Assembly: GCA_000755425.1 (NCBI GenBank)
Contig: BBMT01000016.1
Location: forward strand, 1-64,000
Reading direction: 5' to 3'
From: Vibrio maritimus
Lineage (GTDB): Bacteria > Pseudomonadota > Gammaproteobacteria > Enterobacterales > Vibrionaceae
DNA: 64,000 nt
Every line of letters begins with the position of its first letter. Within the stretch, counting starts at the first letter, position 1. The notes beneath the pieces were generated by a model. The model was not told where the DNA came from and searched no databases. It worked only from the letters and a program-made list of their open reading frames with translations. Made by a program: the position numbers and the translations under genes. Shown piece by piece: positions 1 to 8,440 of this stretch.

Positions 1-558
1 TGCGATTTCGTTTAGCGTTTCTAGCGTTGGCTCTTTAACCATAGTTACTAGGTTCGCTGGGCCGCCTGCTTCAACGATAGTTTTGTTGATCATGTCGATC
101 ATTACCGCAGAAACTACTTTTGAAGATGGGTGAACGTTGAACGTTACCGCGTTACCAGACGCTAGCATAGAGATAGCGTTGTTAACGATAGTTTCAGTTG
201 GGTTAGTGACAGGAGTAACCGCACCGATAACACCGTAAGGTGCACGCTCTTCTAGAGAGATACCGTTGTCGCCAGACCATACTTTCGTTTCTAGAACTTC
301 AGTACCTGGAGTTTTAGCAGCTGTTAGCTGGTGCTTAGCGATCTTGTCTTCAACACGACCTAGTTTAGTTTCTTCACGAACCATTTTCGCGAAGTCTTCA
401 GCTTTAGCTAGAACCGCACCACGGATAGCAGTAAGGATTGCTTCACGGCCTTCTTTAGTAGAGTTAGCGTAGAATTCAACTTGAGCTTTGTGAGTTGCTT
501 CGATTGCAGCTTCAACAGTTTCGAAAACGCCTTGTGCGTTGTTGATATCGAATGACAT
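1..558 (-). CDS. CoA-acylating aldehyde dehydrogenase (EutE/PduP-like), 3' part outside window
   Basis: N-terminal 186 residues of an aldehyde dehydrogenase superfamily protein; the rest runs off the left edge. The ATG at 558 opens an uninterrupted frame. The NAD(P)-binding part is visible, with APYGVIGAVTPVTNPTE followed by SGNAVTFNVHPSSK, the wording of the acetaldehyde/propionaldehyde dehydrogenase (acylating) branch (EutE, PduP, AdhE N-terminus), which oxidises an aldehyde to its acyl-CoA with NAD+. The catalytic Cys lies beyond the edge. It follows ptb and buk on the same strand, so a route aldehyde to acyl-CoA to acyl phosphate to acid plus ATP is inferred. Codon choice is strongly biased (CTA, ACT, GAA, AAA), as in highly expressed genes. 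Substrate chain length is unknown. Confidence 0.85.
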   Translation of the reverse strand, partial: MSFDINNAQGVFETVEAAIEATHKAQVEFYANSTKEGREAILTAIRGAVLAKAEDFAKMVREETKLGRVEDKIAKHQLTAAKTPGTEVLETKVWSGDNGISLEERAPYGVIGAVTPVTNPTETIVNNAISMLASGNAVTFNVHPSSKVVSAVMIDMINKTIVEAGGPANLVTMVKEPTLETLNEIA

Positions 559-583
559 TATAATTACCTTCTGTAAAGTATTC

Positions 584-624
584 AGTGGCAAGCCACTTTT
601 AAAGAGCAGGCGCTCAGCCTGCTC
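584..624 (-). other. Two hairpins between buk and the aldehyde dehydrogenase gene
   Basis: Within the 98-base gap are two adjacent perfect inverted repeats: AGTGGC with a 2-base loop (584-597) and GAGCAGG with a 7-base loop (604-624). Neither is followed by a convincing U-run on the minus strand, so they more likely act as processing or mRNA-stabilising structures, or as weak attenuators, than as a true terminator. Confidence 0.4.
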
Positions 625-656
625 CTAATCTTTATTCAATTAAGCGAGGCTTCGAA

Positions 657-1718
657 TTAAGCGTAAACTTGAGCCGCTTCTTCGCCGTTCACTACGCGTA
701 GCTACCTAGTACTAGTGCTTCTAGCTCAACTTCACCTGGGAACTTAGTTACAGGAGCGATGAACTCAACGCGCTTAGTGATTTCAGCTGTGATGTACTTG
801 CTGTATGCGATACCGCCAGTTAGTAGGATACCGTCAACTTTTTCACCGCCGAATACCGCACCCATAGCAGCGATCTGCTTAGAAACTTGGTAAGCCATAG
901 CGTCAGTCACTAGTTTGAACTCAGCGTCGCCAGCTTCTGCTTTCTCTTCGATTTCACGCATGTCGATGCTACCTGTGTAGCTGAATGCGCCGCCTTTACC
1001 TTGGATGAATGCTTTCATCTCAGCGTGCGTGTACTCACCGCTGAAGCAGATGTCGATTAGCTCGCGAGTTGGTAGGTCACCAGAACGCTCTGGAGTGAAT
1101 GGACCTTCAGAAACTGCGTCGTTTACGTCAACAGTTTGGCCGCCCATGTGAGCACCTACAGTGATACCGCCACCCATGTGACAAACGATAACGTTAACGT
1201 CTTCGTACTTCTTACCTTGCTCTTCAGCGAATTTACGCGCGATAGCTTTTTGGTTAAGAGCGTGGAAACGACCCTTACGCTTGATAGCTTTGTGACCAGA
1301 GAAAGATGCTAGCTCAGATAGCTCGTAAGTTACTGGAGCATCAGTGAAGAATGCTTCGATGCCGTTCTCATCCGCGATTTCTTTACCGATGATGCCTGCA
1401 AGGCTAGCTGGGTGCTGGATTTGCGCTTCTAGAAGGTCTGCGATTACTGCATCGTCAACCTTGTAAGTGCCGCCAGCGATTGGCTTAAGAACACCACCGC
1501 GACAAGCAATAGCGTTAAGCTCAGAAGCTTTAACGCCCGCTTCTTCTAGAGCCGCTAGAATTGCTTCTTTACGGAATTCTTTTTGGTTTGCAACAACTGC
1601 ACCGAATGGCGCTAGCTCTTCAGCGCTGTGACGTAGAGTTTTCTCGAAAAGTTCAGTAGTACCTTCGAAAAGACCGATTTTTGTAGACGTAGAGCCTGTT
1701 GATAGCTAGAATTTTCAT
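657..1718 (-). CDS. buk: Butyrate kinase (two apparent frameshifts)
   Basis: Acyl phosphate + ADP to carboxylate + ATP, ASKHA superfamily. After correction the protein is 354 residues, the usual Buk length. The start MKILAIN at 1718 is followed by a phosphate-1 type loop (TGSTSTKIG), and the centre has CHMGGGITVGAHMGG, typical of acetate/butyrate kinases. Two breaks: near 1698 a two-base loss (AACAGG where AACACAGG is expected), and near 701 a one-base loss in CC that truncates the natural C-terminus (VVNGEEAAQVYA). Both look like sequence errors because the rest reads perfectly. It lies 37 bases after ptb and before the aldehyde dehydrogenase, so one transcript is likely. Acetate kinase is less likely because the partner is a Ptb. 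Confidence 0.88.
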
Positions 1719-1755
1719 CACTTATAAACCTAATTTAAGTTATTGCTAGTTATAA

Positions 1756-2691
1756 TTAAGCAGACGCGTCTGCTGCTTCTTTCTGCTGGCTCATAGCCGC
1801 TACAGAACATGCAAGCGCGATAGATACTGTTTTCTCAGCTTCGCCGTCAGCGCGAGAAACAAGAACAACAGGAATACGTGCACCAAGTAGAACACCCGCC
1901 ATGCTGAAGCCAGCCATGTACTGAAGTGCTTTAGCAAATACGTTGCCTACTTCGATGTTTGGAACCATTAGGATATCGGCGTTGCCCGCTACTGGAGACT
2001 CGTAGCCTTTTAAGTTTGCAGCGTACTGAGATACCGCGATATCTAGAGAGATAGGACCAGAAACGATACAACCTTCGATTTCACCGTTTTGGTTCATTTT
2101 TTGAAGTTCTGCCGCGTCCATAGTCGCTGGCATCTTGTCGTATGGCTTCTCTTTCGCACACAGGTTAGCCACTTTAGGCTCTTCAATGCCTACAGAATGC
2201 GCTAGGCTCACTGCGTTCTTGATGATGCCTGCTTTTTGCTCAAGCGTTGGCATAATGTTCATTGCTGCGTCAGTGAATACGTGGAAGCTATCGCCGCCTT
2301 CTTTAAATAGAACACCTGCGTGGCTAAGAACGTTACCAGTACGTAGACCGTGCTCTTTCTTAAGCACTTCTTTTAGTAGAACTGAAGTGTCGATTAGACC
2401 CTTCATTAGTAGGTCGCCTTTACCTTCTGCGATTGCAGATACCGCTGCAGTAGCGATTGCTTCTAGACCATCAGCTTCGATAATGTCGAAGTTCGCTAGA
2501 TCAACGTTCGCTTTTGCTGCTGCTTCGTTGATTAGCGCGCGCTCACCAACAAGAATCACGTCGGCCATGCCTTCTTGGAATGCGTTGTTTGCTGCGTCTA
2601 GCGTTGCATCATCGTGCGCCGCTGCAACAACCATGCGTTGCTTCTTACCGAACTTTTTAGCTTGCTGAATAAAGAAGTCTTTATTGTACAT
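1756..2691 (-). CDS. ptb: Phosphate butyryltransferase
   Basis: Exchanges CoA of butyryl-CoA (or a related acyl-CoA) for phosphate, feeding butyrate kinase. The frame is intact, 311 residues, the size of the Ptb branch of the PTA_PTB family (Pta is longer). Visible features: KGLIDTSVLLKEVL, FTDAAMNIMPTLEQK and VPNIEVGNVFAKAL, all characteristic of phosphate acyltransferases. It is the first gene of the minus-strand operon ptb-buk-aldehyde dehydrogenase and has highly expressed-type codon use. Chain-length specificity cannot be read from sequence. Confidence 0.9.
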   Translation of the reverse strand: MYNKDFFIQQAKKFGKKQRMVVAAAHDDATLDAANNAFQEGMADVILVGERALINEAAAKANVDLANFDIIEADGLEAIATAAVSAIAEGKGDLLMKGLIDTSVLLKEVLKKEHGLRTGNVLSHAGVLFKEGGDSFHVFTDAAMNIMPTLEQKAGIIKNAVSLAHSVGIEEPKVANLCAKEKPYDKMPATMDAAELQKMNQNGEIEGCIVSGPISLDIAVSQYAANLKGYESPVAGNADILMVPNIEVGNVFAKALQYMAGFSMAGVLLGARIPVVLVSRADGEAEKTVSIALACSVAAMSQQKEAADASA

Positions 2692-3367
2692 AGGGGCGAT
2701 ACCTTTTATTTAAGAAGAGAGCCACTCGCCCTCTTTCTATTATCGATAAACACTTATCTCTAAAAACAATTCGTCATTGTGGAGCAATAGACGCGAATTA
2801 TTTTGTTGGACCCTCGTGAAAGGATGGGTTGAATTTATCGTAGGTACTATCGGAATTAACGTCACTCAGTGTCAGTTTTTTGACCGATTTACGGTAACAA
2901 CTATTTGACCGTGAATGATTCATGGGCATTCATATCACCAGTAACTATGGGAACAGATCGTGATCACAGAATTGCTTAGATTTGGCTGTCAATTTGACAA
3001 GCTAATGACAAAACATAACAAGGGGGACTTAGGTAACACACCGTATTGCAAGGTAAGTTACCTGTAAAGCGTTGAGTAACACGGAGTAGATTCGCGATAA
3101 ATTCACAGCGATTATCTATTCATATTTTACGATTCAGGGTGATGTCGATATCTATAAAAACGACCAAGCATTCAGCCTGTGAATGTTAATGGCGCATTTG
3201 TAAAGTGTAATAGTAACGCTAGAGTAAGTTTTTTTGACGCTGAGTGAAGTGCCCCGCTTCATGACCATACCCTATACTGCCCTCAGCTAATCAACGTGAT
3301 TGAGAAGTTTAAGTTTCTGAATCACAAAGTAGATATACCATTGACTACTATTAAGTAAGGGTCGACG
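2692..3367. promoter_or_regulatory. 676-base divergent intergenic region
   Basis: Separates ptb (minus) from the PLP decarboxylase (plus). No credible ORF is seen. Both divergent promoters must lie here. A direct repeat TTTGACCG occurs at 2879-2886 and 2904-2911, exactly 25 bases apart, on the ptb side. TGATCAC lies near 2960. A possible -10 element TATACT lies at 3273-3278, without a good -35. Nothing here identifies the regulator. Confidence 0.4.
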
Positions 3368-4888
3368 ATGACAATCCAAAATCGCCTAGAAGAAAGTGTA
3401 AAAAACCTAAACACTGTACTTGAAGAGCAAAAGCAACTCCTTGCTGAGCACAAAGCGAACCAAAACTACGCTGAGCGCCTACAAAACCTGCTAACTCCAA
3501 CAGATGAACTAAGCACTAAAGGTGATGACCTATACATCGGTGGCTGTAAAGCAACTGATCTAATCGAACAATACGGCAGCCCACTGTTCGTTCTAAGCGA
3601 AGACACTCTACGTGGTAACCTACGCCGCGTTAAAGCAGCATTCGGTTCAAACTGGCCAAAGCCAGTGAACGTAATGTTCGCTATCAAATCAAACACTAAC
3701 TACGCTGTTCGTGCTATCTGTCACGAAGAAGGCGTGGGTGGTGACTGTTTCGGTCCTGGTGAAGTTGAAGCAACTTACATCGCAGGTGCAGATCCAAAAA
3801 CTATCGCACTAAACGGTACTGTTAAGCCTGAGCTAGCTATCCGTAAAGCGATTGAATACGGCTACGCAATCCACCTAGACTCTTACGAAGAAATTGAAAT
3901 CGTAGAGCGCATTGCGGCAGAAGTTAAGCCAAAAGAAAAAGTGCGTATCGCGGTACGTCTAAAAGTTATCCCAGAAGATTTCTTCAACGACTTCGAACCA
4001 GATGCATACCCGTTCCCTAACTTCATCGGCGCGATGAAGTGGATCAAGTTCGGTCTACTAAAAGAAGAAGCGAAGAAAATCGTTAACCGCGTTAAAGAAA
4101 TCGATGCATTCGAATTCTACGGTTTCCACACTCACCTAGGTCGTTTCTCTAAGCAACCTGAAGGTTGGGATGCGCTATACCGTGAGTACGCACGCAACGT
4201 TATCGAGATCTCTCGTGAGTGTGGCGTTCAGCCATTCCAAATCGACCTAGGCGGCGGTTGGCCACGTGAGCGTGAGCCAGAGTGTCGTAGCGTTGAGCAC
4301 ATGATGAACCGCAACACAATCGAAGACTACGCTGCTATCGTATGTAAAGGCATGCTAGAAGAATTCAACAAAGAAGGCTTCGAGATCCCACAACTATGGC
4401 TAGAACCTGGTCGTTACATCGCGGGTAACATCGGTACACTACTAACGTCTGTATACGTAGTAAAAGATGACCAAGAGATGGACTACACCTACACAATGGT
4501 TGACGCATCTACTTACCTAGCGACGCTAGTTGAGTCTCAAGAGTCTAAGAACCCAGTTCTACCGGCTAACAAGATGACTCAGCCTCTTCAAGAGAAGACG
4601 ACTGAAGTAGCCGGTCCAATCTGTATCCCATCAATCTGGGAAAGCGGTGCGCGCATGCCAGCTCTAGAGCCAAAAGACGTTCTAGCTATCATGGATGTAG
4701 GTCACTACGCAGAATCACAAGCGAGCCAGTTCAACTCTCTACCACGTCCTGCAACTGTACTAGTTAAAGACGGTGAAGCTGAGCTAATCAAGCGCGCTGA
4801 AACTGTGGAAGACGTATTTGCTACGCAAATCCTTCCAGAGCGTTTCAAAAAAGCAAAAGCAGAACTTGAGAAGCAGCGTAAAGCTTAA
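3368..4888 (+). CDS. Fold-type III PLP-dependent decarboxylase (diaminopimelate decarboxylase-like)
   Basis: 506 residues, intact. Alanine-racemase/ODC barrel type: the PLP Schiff-base lysine is in FAIKSNTNYAV (about residue 110), the barrel His in FYGFHTHLGRF (about 255), the PLP phosphate loop in IDLGGGWP (about 296), a substrate-side region at LEPGRYIAGN, and a Cys-containing C-terminal motif GPICIPSIWESGARMPAL like that of LysA-type enzymes. Longer than typical LysA (about 420) because of a helical, Glu/Lys/Gln-rich N-terminal extension of about 45 residues. It is not adjacent to other lysine genes; it is divergent from ptb-buk and shares their highly expressed codon style. The substrate is unknown: it could decarboxylate an amino acid or a conjugate. 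Followed by a strong terminator. Confidence 0.8.
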   Translation: MTIQNRLEESVKNLNTVLEEQKQLLAEHKANQNYAERLQNLLTPTDELSTKGDDLYIGGCKATDLIEQYGSPLFVLSEDTLRGNLRRVKAAFGSNWPKPVNVMFAIKSNTNYAVRAICHEEGVGGDCFGPGEVEATYIAGADPKTIALNGTVKPELAIRKAIEYGYAIHLDSYEEIEIVERIAAEVKPKEKVRIAVRLKVIPEDFFNDFEPDAYPFPNFIGAMKWIKFGLLKEEAKKIVNRVKEIDAFEFYGFHTHLGRFSKQPEGWDALYREYARNVIEISRECGVQPFQIDLGGGWPREREPECRSVEHMMNRNTIEDYAAIVCKGMLEEFNKEGFEIPQLWLEPGRYIAGNIGTLLTSVYVVKDDQEMDYTYTMVDASTYLATLVESQESKNPVLPANKMTQPLQEKTTEVAGPICIPSIWESGARMPALEPKDVLAIMDVGHYAESQASQFNSLPRPATVLVKDGEAELIKRAETVEDVFATQILPERFKKAKAELEKQRKA

Positions 4889-4911
4889 TTCTTAAGTCTT
4901 CTGGACAGACT

Positions 4912-4937
4912 AAAGCCTCTCAATTGAGAGGCTTTTT
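4912..4937 (+). terminator. Terminator after the PLP decarboxylase
   Basis: AAAGCCTCTC pairs with GAGAGGCTTT around a short AATT loop, followed by a T-run, 24 bases after the stop codon. Confidence 0.85.
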
Positions 4938-4975
4938 CGTATCTGTCGCCAAGAGAATGTCACCAATAAACAAGT

Positions 4976-5008
4976 AAAAAAAAGCGGAACAGTTTCCTGC
5001 TCCGCTTT
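4976..5008 (-). terminator. Terminator after udp
   Basis: On the minus strand AAAGCGGAGCAG pairs imperfectly with CTGTTCCGCTTT, followed by a long T-run, just downstream of the udp stop. Confidence 0.8.
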
Positions 5009-5040
5009 CCGATAATCTCGCTTTCTAACGATGACTACTG

Positions 5041-5802
5041 TTAATCAAGTAGCTTGCGCGCCGCTTCCACAACAACGCGAATAGAACGCGTCTCTGCTTG
5101 TTTCAACGTATCGTGATCCGGTGTCTCTTTTTGCGTACGATTGATGATAACGCCCGCAACACAGCCAGCTCGTAGACCAGAACTTGCACACATTGTTAGT
5201 AGTGTGGCAGATTCCATTTCAAAGTTAAGCACACCCATTTGTTGCCACTCTTCCATAGAGCCTTGGAAACGACGTACTACACGACCAGAGAACGTATCGT
5301 AACGCTCTTGACCTGGGTAGAAAGTATCGCTCGATGCTGTCACGCCAGTGTGTACTGTTGAACCTGCTTCAATCGCAGCATCTTTCATTGCCGTTGCTAC
5401 ATCGAAGTCTGCAACCGCTGGGAACTCCATCGGCGCGAAGTGCAGGCTTGCGCCATCAAGGCGAACAGAGCCTGTCGTTACAATCATATCACCCACATTC
5501 ACATGTGATTGAATCGCACCTGTGGTACCAACACGCAAGAAGGTACGTACACCAAGTTGCGCTAGTTCTTCTACCGCGATTGACGTCGATGGACCACCGA
5601 TACCAGTCGAACAAACCACTACTGGCTTGCCGTCCAATTTCGCACGGTACACAGTGTATTCACGTTGGCTTGCCAAAAACTCTGGCTCATCCATCAACTC
5701 AGCGATCTTCTGAACTCGAGCTGGGTCACCTGGAATAATGGCAATTGTCGCGCCTTGTAGATCTTCTTTATTTACTCCGAGATGGAAAACAGCTTGGGAC
5801 AT
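5041..5802 (-). CDS. udp: Uridine phosphorylase
   Basis: Uridine + phosphate to uracil + ribose-1-phosphate; pyrimidine salvage, cytosolic hexamer. 253 residues from the ATG at 5802, the exact family length. That start follows an AAAAGGAG ribosome site, so a longer upstream in-frame start was rejected. Motifs: [13 protein letters not shown] (phosphate binding), [26 protein letters not shown], and [12 protein letters not shown] (ribose/base contact with the conserved Glu and Met). The upstream region holds several TGTGA half-sites. Monocistronic, with its own terminator. Confidence 0.95.
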   Translation of the reverse strand: MSQAVFHLGVNKEDLQGATIAIIPGDPARVQKIAELMDEPEFLASQREYTVYRAKLDGKPVVVCSTGIGGPSTSIAVEELAQLGVRTFLRVGTTGAIQSHVNVGDMIVTTGSVRLDGASLHFAPMEFPAVADFDVATAMKDAAIEAGSTVHTGVTASSDTFYPGQERYDTFSGRVVRRFQGSMEEWQQMGVLNFEMESATLLTMCASSGLRAGCVAGVIINRTQKETPDHDTLKQAETRSIRVVVEAARKLLD

Positions 5803-5873
5803 GGGGGACTCCTTTTGTCTCTTGGGTATGGGTTTAAGCTTATAAGATAGCGCCGCCAATAAACGTACACAGA

Positions 5874-5930
5874 TCACACTTATCCAATGTAACAACCACA
5901 ACATTTCACATTAAATCGGTTTGCATCACA
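5874..5930 (-). promoter_or_regulatory. Probable CRP-type half-sites upstream of udp
   Basis: Three TGTGA pentamers read on the minus strand lie at 5926-5930, 5906-5910 and 5874-5878, spaced 20 and 32 bases. Only half-sites match CRP well. In E. coli udp is controlled by CRP with CytR bound between tandem CRP sites, so a similar arrangement is inferred here. Confidence 0.4.
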
Positions 5931-5982
5931 TTTTATTGTCGAATTTGCTCTGATATTGCACAAATTCAGCTTTTCAGCTCAC

Positions 5983-6022
5983 AAAAAAGCCGCTCATAGA
6001 CGTCAAGTCCATGAGCGGCTTT
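5983..6022 (-). terminator. Terminator after zntA
   Basis: AAAGCCGCTCAT / ATGAGCGGCTTT, a 12-base perfect stem with a 13-base loop and a T-run on the minus strand, 18 bases past the zntA stop. Confidence 0.85.
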
Positions 6023-6039
6023 CATCATTCTAGGAGAAT

Positions 6040-8371
6040 CTAATCCAACGAGGATTTATGACGAAGCAATCTTAACGCATTCAAGGTTACAATCGCCGTC
6101 GCGCCACTGTCGGCTAATACAGCGACCCAAAGCCCAGTAATGCCCAGTAAGCTCGTAACAAGAAACACCCCTTTAAGACCGAGGGCAAGAGCCACGTTTT
6201 GTTTGATGTTATTAAGCGTTGCACGTGAAAGCTCAATCATCGCAGGTAGCTCGGTTAAACGATTGTGGGTCAGCGCTGCATCGGCGGTTTCGAGCGCGAC
6301 ATCCGTACCGCCTCCCATCGCGACCCCAATATTGGCCGCTTTCATTGCCGGTGCGTCATTAATACCATCACCCACCATCGCCACACGATGCTGGCTTGCC
6401 AGTTCATTAACATAACTCACTTTATCCGCAGGCAACAATCGCGCTTTATAGTCCATCCCAAGAGGAGAAGCGATGGATGCGGCACTGCGTTCATTATCAC
6501 CGGTCAACATGATGGTTCGGATACCTAGTTTGGACAGTTTTGCCACTGCCTCGGCAGTATCTGGCCTGATTTCATCTTGCCACGCAATCAAACCTTGCAG
6601 CGCCATTCCATGCTCGCTCTCACAAAGCGCAACCACGACGGTTTTACCTTGATCCTCAAGAACTGCAATTTGCTCTAGAGCTTGGTTAGAAATAGACGCC
6701 TCGAGCTTAGAGGGGGCAGAAAGTACCCACTTCACACCCTCTAACATGCCTTCTACACCTACACCAACTAGCGCTTTTTGCTCTGACGCGGGCGAAATTG
6801 CTATACCTTTGCTTTCTACATAACGCACCAACGAAGTCGCGAGTGGATGGTTAGAGCCCTGCTCAATCGACGCAGCGGCTGAAAGTAGCTCGTCTTCAGA
6901 CAATGAACCACTCACTATCACATCCGTCACTTGCGGTTTGCCTAGCGTTAGAGTACCCGTTTTATCAAACGCCACGGATTCGATGTTGCCAAGCTGCTCA
7001 AGCGCTGCCCCACCTTTAATGAGTGCACCGCGTCTTGTCGCCGCAGCTAGTCCAGAAGTAATCGCTGCTGGTGTTGAAATAACGAGAGCACAAGGACAAG
7101 CTATCAAGAGCAGTGCAAGACCTCGATAAATCCACGTTTCCCAAGGTTGAGCAAATAGAAGTGGCGGCGTAACGATAACCAGCAAAGACACTAGCATCAT
7201 AAGCGGGGTATACCAGCGGCTAAATTTATCGAGAAAGCGCTCGATCGGCGCTCGGCGTGATTCGGCTTCTTCAATAAGGTGTAAGATGCGATCAATCGCA
7301 TTCTCACCTTGTTTTGAGGTCACTTTTAGACGCACGACTTTGTCAGCCAGCACTGCGCCAGCCATGACCGTATCACCCACCATGCGCTCAACGGGAACAG
7401 ATTCACCAGTAAGTGCGCTCTCATCAAAACTTGCATTGGCATTTAGGAGTTCACCATCAGCGGGCATTCTATCGCCAGGCGCGACTTCGATAATGTCGCC
7501 AGGCTCAAGCAAAGCAGCACTTTTCTTTTGGCGGGCATTATCAACAATGATTGTCGCTTCTTCAGGTACTAGCGACATTAGTGCTTGAACGCCACTTCTT
7601 GCTCGCGAGGCTGCGAACGCTTCAAGCGCTCACCAATCAAAAACAGCAGTAGCACCATTGCCGCTTCTACAGTTTCACCGAGATAAAGCGCACCAATCGC
7701 CGCAACACTCATTAGAGTTTCGATGGCAAAAGGTGTACCAGATTTAGCCAGCTTGATGGCTTTGGCACCGATTGCATTAGGCCAAGGATACAAGTCAGAG
7801 TGAATAGCCACTCACTGAGAACAGGATAAGCACCTTTAAAGGCAGCGGCGATAACCATACCTGTGGATATCGCTAGGATATGAGCGTTGTCTTTAAAGGT
7901 CTTTTTCCAGCCGGTCAGCTCAGCGTCACCGTTGCTATTGACCGTACTGCCATCTAAAGCATTGAGGGTAAATCCAGCATCAGCAACGGCGGCTTCGACT
8001 TGTGAAAATAGCGCGGCATCATTGACTCTCACTACCAATTTTTCAGTAGCAAACATCACTTTTGAACTAGTAACGCCTTGGACCCGACTGGTTGCGGTTT
8101 CTACTTTTCGCGCACAGGCGGGACAGTCCATGCCTGCGACTTTCCAAGACTTTAGCAGCCCTGTAGATTCGGTTGAGGGTAGTGGTTGGCCACTGGAGGC
8201 AGCGGGCTCTTCAGGTTCAGCGCCGCAGCAACTATCACCAGATTGGCAGCCTTCGGCCGAAGCTGCAGCGATAGTGGAAACTTGAGTAATTTTGGGTGCA
8301 TCGCAAGCGTCACTTACAGGACGAATAGCATTGATTTTTTGCGTACCGCACGCTTTATGTTTGTTACACAT
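6040..8371 (-). CDS. zntA: Zn/Cd/Pb-translocating P1B-type ATPase (two apparent frameshifts)
   Basis: Exports divalent soft metals from the cytoplasm across the inner membrane using ATP. Corrected length is 777 residues. Domains in order: a Cys-rich N-terminus (CDA, GDSCCG), one heavy-metal-associated domain with GMDCPACARKVE near residue 80, membrane helices, the actuator domain (TGESVPVE), the channel motif ACPCALVISTP, the phosphorylation site DKTGTLT, the HP dipeptide in SNHPLA, and the hinge MVGDGINDAPA. CPC with this HMA type fits the Zn/Cd/Pb group; copper ATPases share CPC, so the metal is inferred mainly from the promoter and the overall ZntA resemblance. Frames break near 7776 (T lost in ATTGC) and 7623 (G lost in TTGGAAG); both repairs rejoin conserved sequence exactly. 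Confidence 0.9.
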
Positions 8372-8401
8372 GGGACTCTCCTTTTCATATCCTTGATCCC
8401 A

Positions 8402-8433
8402 AGTGTAAACCTTGGAGCTAGCTCCAAGGTCAA
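8402..8433 (-). promoter_or_regulatory. MerR-family (ZntR/CueR-type) promoter of zntA
   Basis: On the minus strand a -35 TTGACC (8428-8433) and -10 TACACT (8402-8407) are separated by a 20-base spacer that holds the perfect 20-base palindrome CCTTGGAGCTAGCTCCAAGG (8410-8429). An overlong 19-20 base spacer with a dyad is the hallmark of promoters untwisted by MerR-type metal sensors. No MerR-family gene is adjacent. Confidence 0.85.
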
Positions 8434-8440
8434 GAAAAAG

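Noticed and set aside
6040-8371. zntA as a pseudogene
   Set aside because: Both breaks are single-base losses in a contig full of such events, and all catalytic motifs are intact.
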